Assembly (NCBI GenBank): GCA_964514285.1
Contig: CAZEQC010000119.1
Coordinates: forward strand, 1-10,635
Direction of reading: 5' to 3'
DNA: 10,635 bases
Origin: SKLM01 sp964514285
GTDB taxonomy: Bacteria; Chloroflexota; Anaerolineae; B4-G1
A program made the position numbers and the translations under genes. Positions within the stretch are counted from its first letter, which is position 1, and each line of letters opens with the position of its first letter. Below are positions 6,759-10,635 of the stretch, piece by piece. The notes under the pieces were generated by a model that was not told the DNA's origin, ran no database searches, and saw only the letters and a list, made by a program, of their open reading frames with translations.

Positions 6759-6977
6759 ATGAAGATGGAAGCCTATCGTGATGCATTGCGTTTCAAAATG
6801 CCCAAGGTGCTTATGGAAGCCTTCGCTAAGGAGCCCCGTGTCGTGATCAAATGGCGTCCCGATGGCATTTGGCCAATCGGTCCTGAGCTTCTGCTGAGAA
6901 CCGAGATAGTCGAGCAAATGTTGCACAGCGAGGAGTTCCTAGAGAACTTTGAGATTGTGGTGATGCCCAAGACTTAG
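6759..6977 (+). CDS. Orphan 72-aa protein next to RadicalSAM gene, candidate RiPP precursor or partner
   Basis: ATG 6759 has a textbook ribosome binding site, AAAGGAG (6745-6751), 7 nt upstream; an in-frame GTG at 6741 would overlap that site. The protein has no Cys, no signal peptide and no membrane segment. Layout: an amphipathic N-terminal helix (MKMEAYRDALRFKMPKVLME, 1-20), a likely strand VVIKW (28-32), the turn RPDGIWPIGPELL (33-45) with two Trp and two Pro in all, an acidic helix TEIVEQMLHSEEFLENF (48-64), and a final strand EIVVMPKT. I recognise no family. Position 88 nt before a RadicalSAM gene on the same strand suggests it is that enzyme's substrate or a helper. No glycine leader-cleavage motif or Cys-rich core is present, so a small folded accessory protein is equally possible. 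Confidence 0.6.
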   Translation: MKMEAYRDALRFKMPKVLMEAFAKEPRVVIKWRPDGIWPIGPELLLRTEIVEQMLHSEEFLENFEIVVMPKT

Positions 6978-6990
6978 AACGACGGCAGCT

Positions 6991-7027
6991 GGAGGCAGGT
7001 ATGCAGGGTCATTGCGTGCCTGCCTCC
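6991..7027 (+). promoter_or_regulatory. Stable hairpin between the 72-aa gene and the RadicalSAM gene
   Basis: GGAGGCAGG (6991-6999) pairs perfectly with CCTGCCTCC (7019-7027). The stem continues inward through 7000-7006 and 7012-7018 with G-U pairs, giving about 16 pairs around a 5-nt loop (GGTCA). No T-run follows, so read-through or RNA processing is more likely than full termination. It can set a higher level of the upstream small gene than of the enzyme. The left arm contains the GGAGG that would serve an ATG at 7001. Confidence 0.55.
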
Positions 7028-7099
7028 TCCACTCTGCCGCACACCCCAGAATCGAGGTCTTCCAAATGGACACCAATCCCCCTGAACTACCTTTTCTAA
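7001..7099 (+). CDS. Possible 32-aa peptide ORF overlapping the RadicalSAM start
   Basis: ATG 7001 with GGAGG (6991-6995) 5 nt upstream. It encodes 32 residues beginning MQGHCVPASSTL and ending KWTPIPLNYLF, then TAA. The last 34 nt overlap the start of the RadicalSAM gene in another frame. Its ribosome binding site and start codon are buried in the hairpin at 6991-7027. It may be a translational-coupling leader, an alternative peptide substrate, or chance: the GC-rich hairpin arm creates a GGAGG by itself. No family recognised. Confidence 0.2.
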   Translation: MQGHCVPASSTLPHTPESRSSKWTPIPLNYLF

Positions 7100-8196
7100 A
7101 CAGCGTCGGGTTTATGCTGACCTATAAGTGCACCATCACCTGTCCGCACTGTATTGTCGAGGCCGGCCCGCACCGAAAGGAGGAAATGCGCCTCGAGCAG
7201 GCCCTGGCCTGGGTCGAAGAGGTAAGCGCCTATCGGGACGGGTACGTCAAAGGCCTGGCCCTGACCGGCGGCGAACCCTTTTGCAACCTGGAGAATCTTG
7301 CCCAAATCTCAGCGTACGCCAAGGGTTTGGGCCTCATCGTTTCGGTGGTTACGAATGCCTATTGGGCGTCTACCAAGCAAGCGGCGTTGGACACACTCTC
7401 GGAACTGCCCGCCATTCAGATGGTTTCCATCAGCACAGACGTTTACCATCAGCGGTCGATACCATTTGACTACATCAAGCATGCTGTTTGGGCAGCCAAG
7501 CAACTGGGACGGCTCTACAACATCGCGGTTTGCACGGACAACGAAGACGATCGGCAGTACCAGAGAATCATCGAGGATTTGGAGGCAATGGGTGAAGCGG
7601 ACAGAATCAGGGCATCAATAACCTTTCCAGCGGGCAGAGCAAAGAAGAAGGCGCGTTACTTCAGCTATCGCACGGCGCACGAGCCGACGGTTGCGGCGTG
7701 TTCAATGGCAGCGTCGCCGGTCGTCTTTCCCGATGGAAGCGTGATCGCCTGCATAGGACCTGTGCTCGCTTTGCCCCCTGCGCATCCTTTGTTCCTTGGC
7801 AATCTGCGACAGGAGGCGTTGTCAGAGATTCTCGACCGATCCGAGTTGAACCCAGTGCTGCACATCATCAGAGCTTGGGGCCCACACAAGTTAGTATCAC
7901 TCCTGAGACAACACGGATGGGACGCGCTGCTTCCTGAAGAATACATCTGCAACTGCATCTGCGATGTCTGCTACAAGCTAATGTCCAATGAGCGAATCGT
8001 TGACGCTCTGGAGGAGATCCTCCAAGACGAGCAAATCAAGCAGACCGTCGCCTACGCAAGATTGTATTATCTGAACGAGACGACCATGCTCGAACGGTAT
8101 CATCTGACCAGCGCTGACCGCTCTGAGCGCCACGACTTGGATTCCTACGCTGATGTAGCGCTGATCACACCATCCAAAACCAGCGAGCCAAGCTAG
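7066..8196 (+). CDS. RadicalSAM enzyme with atypical SPASM/twitch-like C-terminus
   Basis: 376 aa from ATG 7066 with GAGG (7054-7057) 8 nt upstream; a TTG at 7012 would add residues unlike the family. Signature: LTYKCTITCPHC gives the CxxxCxxC [4Fe-4S]/AdoMet motif (C22, C26, C29), with the GGE motif at 68-70 (LTGGEPF) and STDVYHQ at 123-129 on the barrel. The C-terminal part has the SPASM opening, C212-X11-G224-X4-C229 (FPDGSVIAC) followed by LGNLRQEALSEIL. The next cluster is ICNCICDVC (C295, C297, C299, C302), after which no cysteine occurs, so the canonical CX2CX5CX3C block is incomplete. A ~70-residue mostly helical tail follows. Such enzymes usually modify ribosomal peptides or proteins; the substrate here is unknown, and the 72-aa neighbour is the prime candidate. 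No transporter or protease gene is adjacent. Lower GC than the aro genes. Confidence 0.85.
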   Translation: MDTNPPELPFLNSVGFMLTYKCTITCPHCIVEAGPHRKEEMRLEQALAWVEEVSAYRDGYVKGLALTGGEPFCNLENLAQISAYAKGLGLIVSVVTNAYWASTKQAALDTLSELPAIQMVSISTDVYHQRSIPFDYIKHAVWAAKQLGRLYNIAVCTDNEDDRQYQRIIEDLEAMGEADRIRASITFPAGRAKKKARYFSYRTAHEPTVAACSMAASPVVFPDGSVIACIGPVLALPPAHPLFLGNLRQEALSEILDRSELNPVLHIIRAWGPHKLVSLLRQHGWDALLPEEYICNCICDVCYKLMSNERIVDALEEILQDEQIKQTVAYARLYYLNETTMLERYHLTSADRSERHDLDSYADVALITPSKTSEPS

Positions 8197-8232
8197 CGGG
8201 CCGTACGACAAGGGGCTGATCCCGGCCCGCTA
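8194..8232. terminator. Hairpin at the end of the RadicalSAM gene
   Basis: TAGCGGGCC (8194-8202, beginning with the gene's stop codon) pairs perfectly with GGCCCGCTA (8224-8232), 9 bp. The 21-nt loop contains GGG/CCC that can extend the structure. No T-run on either strand. It sits between convergent genes, so a bidirectional or factor-assisted terminator is plausible. Confidence 0.45.
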
Positions 8233-8251
8233 ATCGATGATCCCAGAGATC

Positions 8252-8267
8252 TTGGGGGCTGCCCCAA
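8252..8267. terminator. Short hairpin between convergent genes
   Basis: TTGGGG (8252-8257) and CCCCAA (8262-8267) around GCTG. Lies 56 nt past the stop codon of the minus-strand lipoprotein gene and could contribute to its termination. No T-run. Confidence 0.3.
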
Positions 8268-8322
8268 CCCGCACAGCTTCGCTAACTGAACCTCTGAAGC
8301 CTGCATTGGGGCGATCCCCGTT

Positions 8323-9408
8323 TCAGTCGCCGAACCTAAACGTCTCCACGACCCCTGGGATCAAACCCGTGACCACCGGTTCATCCACCCGCCGCTTGGC
8401 GAATCCCCCATAGTTGTCGTTGAGGACGACCCGCACCGTCTCATCCCCCGGATCCTGGAAGACGTACCGCACCAGCTGCACCTCATCGCTGACCACCTCC
8501 ACCTCGCGGACCGCCTCGATGCCGTTGACGTCCAGCGCTTCCTCCGTCGTTGGCTCCGGGTGCGCCCGTCGGAACTGGTCCATAGATCCAACGTAGACCT
8601 CCAGGCTGATGGCTGGCACGGCAGGTGGGGCATCGGGATCGGGCGGGCCGCTCGTCCGCTCGAACCGTTCAGCCCACGTCTGGGGAAAGAAGATCACACT
8701 CCGCTCCAGCGACCAGTCTGCTGGCGTGCTGGGCCCGTCCGTCGGCATCTCCTTGAAGGTCCAATCCTGCGGGGCCTTGAAGCGAAAGCCATACGTCTCG
8801 TCCTCGAACGTCTGCCAGTCCGCGCTTAGGTCGGGCTCAGGGATGGTCCCCGACTGGACAGCGACTGGGGTCCCGTCAGTTGGGTCCTGTCCGGCGTCGC
8901 GAGACTCTTCGGGCACCACCAGAGCGTCCCGATCCCCCGTCGCCGATGGCTCCGGCTCAGGAGGCGCCAGGATCTCGCCCCGGAAGGTGAGCCGTCCGTC
9001 CTCCTCGACAATGGAGAACGTCTCGCGAGTCGCCCCGTACCCCTCAGCCCCCCACGTCAGCTCGTAGCGCCCTGCCTCCAGCGCGCCGCGCCAGCTGGCT
9101 GACCAGGCCGTATCACCGGGCTCCAACGCTCGCAGGGGCACGACGTGGGCGCTGGCCTTCAGCTCGCCGGAGGGCACGTGCCGCACCTCCATCTGCCCGT
9201 TGAAGCTCTTGTCCCCCGGAAACGTCCCCTGCCCAGCGTTGCACACACCCAGGCTGGCGTGGAACTCCTGTTGGGCGTCGACCTGCATTGCGACCTCGAA
9301 CGTCAACTGCGGCTCCTCCTGAGCCCTCGACAGAGGGCTACAGCTCACCAAAGCCATCATCACTATCATCACTGCCGCGAACAAGAACCTATCGCCCATC
9401 GTTACCAT
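8323..9408 (-). CDS. Predicted lipoprotein: BsuPI-like domain plus C-terminal domain
   Basis: 361 aa from ATG 9408, supported by AGGAGG 8 nt upstream (complement of 9417-9422); a GTG at 9417 would overlap that site. Hydrophobic signal residues ~7-22 end in the lipobox ALVSC with C23 as the lipidated residue, so it should be an exported, membrane-anchored protein. Residues ~35-135 resemble the Ig-like BsuPI proteinase-inhibitor fold (LEPGDTAWSASWRG and EAGRYELTW near the end). A Pro/Asp/Glu-rich linker follows (~148-195), then a C-terminal domain opening FEDETYGFRFKAPQDW (200-215), the YGF...P.DW start seen in many secreted PsbP/lipoprotein-type domains. No catalytic motif seen. Role unknown; envelope ligand binding or protease inhibition is conjecture. 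Preceded by a TATACT promoter. Confidence 0.75.
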   Translation of the reverse strand: MVTMGDRFLFAAVMIVMMALVSCSPLSRAQEEPQLTFEVAMQVDAQQEFHASLGVCNAGQGTFPGDKSFNGQMEVRHVPSGELKASAHVVPLRALEPGDTAWSASWRGALEAGRYELTWGAEGYGATRETFSIVEEDGRLTFRGEILAPPEPEPSATGDRDALVVPEESRDAGQDPTDGTPVAVQSGTIPEPDLSADWQTFEDETYGFRFKAPQDWTFKEMPTDGPSTPADWSLERSVIFFPQTWAERFERTSGPPDPDAPPAVPAISLEVYVGSMDQFRRAHPEPTTEEALDVNGIEAVREVEVVSDEVQLVRYVFQDPGDETVRVVLNDNYGGFAKRRVDEPVVTGLIPGVVETFRFGD

Positions 9409-9551
9409 CGTGATCACCTCCTACTGCTTGGTCGACCATCTATTGCGCCCCCTCGGGGATCGTCATAGGACCTCAATCGTCCATCCTTCGCCTGCTATGA
9501 ACGGCTGAGGTCGCTGCCACGAGCCAGGCCACGATCCTTCCCCTCATCCTC

Positions 9552-9557
9552 AGTATA
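9552..9557 (-). promoter_or_regulatory. TATACT -10 box upstream of the lipoprotein gene
   Basis: The minus strand reads CGTATACTG, the -10 being the complement of 9552-9557. No good -35 lies 17 nt upstream. The expected start near 9545 gives a ~137-nt leader before ATG 9408. The same CAGTATACG string occurs upstream of the next minus-strand gene. Confidence 0.4.
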
Positions 9558-9596
9558 CGAGCTCGCGCTGCCGAGGGCATCCCTCCGATAGGCGAA

Positions 9597-9626
9597 TCGG
9601 TACCTGGTCAGGTGACCAGGCACCGA
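9597..9626. repeat. CCTGGTCA palindrome, copy 1
   Basis: CCTGGTCA (9603-9610) and TGACCAGG (9613-9620) around GG, extended outward by TCGGT/ACCGA after one mismatch (9597-9626). Related to the palindrome at 10307-10332, with similarity also in the left flank (GGCGAATCGG against GGCGGATCTG). Located 36 nt past the stop codon of the DUF3828-like gene and ~40 nt upstream of the lipoprotein -10 box, so either a terminator or an operator. Confidence 0.55.
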
Positions 9627-9661
9627 GGGGAGCGGACCTTCCGCCCTTGTTCGCCACCACG

Positions 9662-10168
9662 CTACTCAGCCTGGAGAGCGACGTCCACGATCTTCCAGTC
9701 CCCGTCGATCCGCTTCAGGCTCACCAGGCGCTCGCTCGGCTCCGGGTTCCCGCCCCAGAACATCTCCACTATCACCAGAGCCTCATCGCCTACCAGCTCA
9801 AGCCCAGTTCCGCTGGGCCACTCGCCCACTGCCACCTCCACCGGCACGTCCTGCGCCAGGAGGAACGGATCGTATCCGCCATGATGGAAGGAATCCAGCA
9901 GAGCATCTACTTCGTCCACGAAGGCCTCGCTTAGGAACTCGCTCGACCGGTAGGAGCGCTCGACCAGAGGGTTCTCTCCTGCCTGCAGATCGATGGCCTC
10001 CAGGTACCAACCGTAGAACCCTGCCACCACCTCCTCAGGAGCCACGTCCGCCGTCACTTGTGCCCGGGCGCTGTACAGAGCGGCGGGACCGCCCACCGCC
10101 ACGACCGCCATGCCGACTGCCACCGCCATCACCGCCAGTCCAACACCGAGAATCCGTCTGCTCTTCAT
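9662..10168 (-). CDS. DUF3828-like secreted or membrane-anchored protein
   Basis: 168 aa from ATG 10168 with AAAGGAG 7 nt upstream. MKSRR plus a hydrophobic stretch (6-30) ending near ALYSARA gives an N-terminal anchor or a signal peptide cleaved around 36; no lipobox Cys. The mature part has the DUF3828 pattern: FYGWYLEAI (51-59), RSSEFLSEAF (74-83), DPFLLAQDVP (100-109), a strand region GDEALVIVEMFW (128-139), and the closing SLKRIDGDWKIVDV (150-163). Family function is not established; it resembles small alpha+beta domains that bind something in the periplasm or outside the cell. A paralogue lies immediately upstream on the same strand. It has its own TATACT promoter and a 5'-leader hairpin. 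Confidence 0.7.
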   Translation of the reverse strand: MKSRRILGVGLAVMAVAVGMAVVAVGGPAALYSARAQVTADVAPEEVVAGFYGWYLEAIDLQAGENPLVERSYRSSEFLSEAFVDEVDALLDSFHHGGYDPFLLAQDVPVEVAVGEWPSGTGLELVGDEALVIVEMFWGGNPEPSERLVSLKRIDGDWKIVDVALQAE

Positions 10169-10198
10169 CGACCGTCTCCTTTCCCGCTTGGGGGTTAG

Positions 10199-10223
10199 GA
10201 GGGCTGGGCCTCTCCCAGCCCTC
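10199..10223 (-). promoter_or_regulatory. Leader hairpin of the DUF3828-like gene
   Basis: GAGGGCTGGG (10199-10208) and CCCAGCCCTC (10214-10223), a perfect 10-bp stem with a 5-nt loop. With a start near 10229 predicted from the -10 box, it would lie about 6 nt from the 5' end of the mRNA, well before the ribosome binding site. This fits an mRNA-stabilising 5' stem-loop; no T-run, so attenuation is less likely. Confidence 0.45.
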
Positions 10224-10235
10224 GACTCTACGCCC

Positions 10236-10241
10236 AGTATA
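10236..10241 (-). promoter_or_regulatory. TATACT -10 box upstream of the DUF3828-like gene
   Basis: The minus strand reads CGCGTATACTGGG, 68 nt before ATG 10168. The -35 region is poor. It shares CAGTATACG with the lipoprotein gene promoter and GTATACTGGG with the plus-strand promoter at 6294. Confidence 0.4.
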
Positions 10242-10306
10242 CGCGAGGAGCCGTCGGGTTACATCGGGAGAGAGGACGATGTTGAGCTCGACCATCCGGC
10301 GGATCT

Positions 10307-10332
10307 GCTGCCTGGTCAGCTGACCAGGCAGC
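10307..10332. repeat. Perfect 26-bp palindrome (CCTGGTCA copy 2)
   Basis: Self-complementary across 10307-10332, with half-site GCTGCCTGGTCAG and its exact complement joined with no spacer. Contains the same CCTGGTCA/TGACCAGG core as 9603-9620. It is 65 nt upstream of the TATACT box of the DUF3828-like gene. No T-run nearby. Either a strong dimeric-regulator site or part of the transcription end of the upstream paralogue. Confidence 0.6.
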
Positions 10333-10333
10333 G

Positions 10334-10362
10334 GAGAGCCCGGCATCCCGCGCCGGGCTCTC
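10334..10362 (-). terminator. 11-bp perfect hairpin, possible terminator
   Basis: GAGAGCCCGGC (10334-10344) and GCCGGGCTCTC (10352-10362) with a 7-nt loop. On the minus strand it lies ~125 nt past the stop codon of the partial DUF3828-like gene. Very stable, but not followed by T-run on either strand, so termination is tentative. Confidence 0.4.
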
Positions 10363-10487
10363 TAGACTTCCTCTATGCCTCCCCGCGTCAGGACGTACTA
10401 CAACGCGAGGGAGCGAGCTGTTCTCAAGCTCGACTTGAGCCCATCGTCGCGCATTAGGGCTTCAAGCGGCGACCTGACGCCACCGGA

Positions 10488-10635
10488 TCACGACTCAACC
10501 ATCGAAACAGAGGTGATCTTCCACGCGCCGTCGATCAGCTCCAGGTCAACCTGCCGCACGGAAGGCGTGTCATTCCCGCTCCAATAGAGCGACACCATCA
10601 CAGTGGCCTCATCCCCGGAGATCTCCGCCTCCTCC
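10488..10635 (-). CDS. Second DUF3828-like protein, C-terminal 48 residues (cut by window edge)
   Basis: Reading the minus strand from the window edge gives an open frame ending at TGA (complement of 10488-10490). It contains SGDEATVMVSLYWSGN and then LELIDGAWKITSV. These align with GDEALVIVEMFWGGN and LKRIDGDWKIVDV of the complete neighbour at 9662-10168, with similar spacing, so it is a tandem paralogue. Its start lies outside the window. Codon 1 of the visible part begins at 10634 on the minus strand. Confidence 0.7.
   Translation of the reverse strand, partial: EEAEISGDEATVMVSLYWSGNDTPSVRQVDLELIDGAWKITSVSMVES

Larger units (their letters stand above)
10169..10487. other. Hairpin-rich intergenic region between DUF3828-like genes
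   Basis: No gene supported. It holds, from the minus-strand viewpoint, a hairpin (10334-10362), a long palindrome (10307-10332), a TATACT box (10236-10241) and a leader hairpin (10199-10223), plus a minor CTCAAG/CTTGAG repeat (10423-10439). The open frames crossing it read low-complexity Pro/Arg/Ser protein. Confidence 0.6.

Noticed and set aside
9429..9438. TGGTCGACCA palindrome just upstream of the lipoprotein ribosome binding site
   Set aside because: Only 10 bp and easily expected by chance in GC-rich DNA; resembles the longer palindromes only in TGGTC/GACCA.

Overview
The window looks like chromosomal DNA from a GC-rich bacterium. The aromatic/aspartate genes are strongly GC-biased and translationally coupled. 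The RadicalSAM protein, the BsuPI-like lipoprotein, the DUF3828-like secreted proteins and an EPSP synthase with an RSGTTMRLLAG motif would suit a Chloroflexota-type organism. That assignment is inference only: there is no rRNA or phylogenetic marker here.

Bases 1-6140 (+ strand) are an amino-acid biosynthesis block. It holds the 3' part of a plant-like cystathionine gamma-synthase, a monofunctional aspartate kinase, EPSP synthase (aroA), a 313-bp structured spacer, shikimate dehydrogenase (aroE) and the two-subunit AzlC/AzlD amino-acid exporter. Neighbours overlap or nearly abut (12-nt gap, 10-nt overlap, ATGA overlap, 25-nt overlap), and the block ends in a hairpin plus T-rich terminator right after azlD. 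Aspartate kinase and cystathionine gamma-synthase feed the aspartate to methionine route. AroE and AroA are shikimate steps. AzlCD may export an end product. A palindromic repeat has been absorbed in frame between the two ACT domains of the kinase.

Bases 6141-8232 (+ strand) have visibly lower GC and look like an accessory insert. They hold a good sigma70-like promoter, a possible helix-turn-helix gene remnant, an operator-like palindrome, a 72-aa orphan small protein with a strong ribosome binding site, a long stable hairpin, a possible 32-aa peptide ORF whose ribosome binding site lies in that hairpin, and a RadicalSAM protein with an unusual CxCxCxxC C-terminal cluster. The arrangement resembles a minimal RiPP (modified peptide) locus that I cannot assign to a known class. 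It is the best candidate here for an undescribed system.

Bases 8233-10635 (- strand) encode cell-envelope proteins: a two-domain lipoprotein, a DUF3828-like secreted protein, and the C-terminus of a second DUF3828-like paralogue cut by the window edge. The intergenic regions on this side share a TATACT -10 box and a CCTGGTCA/TGACCAGG palindrome, and carry several perfect hairpins. No tRNA, rRNA, CRISPR array, transposase or origin was seen.
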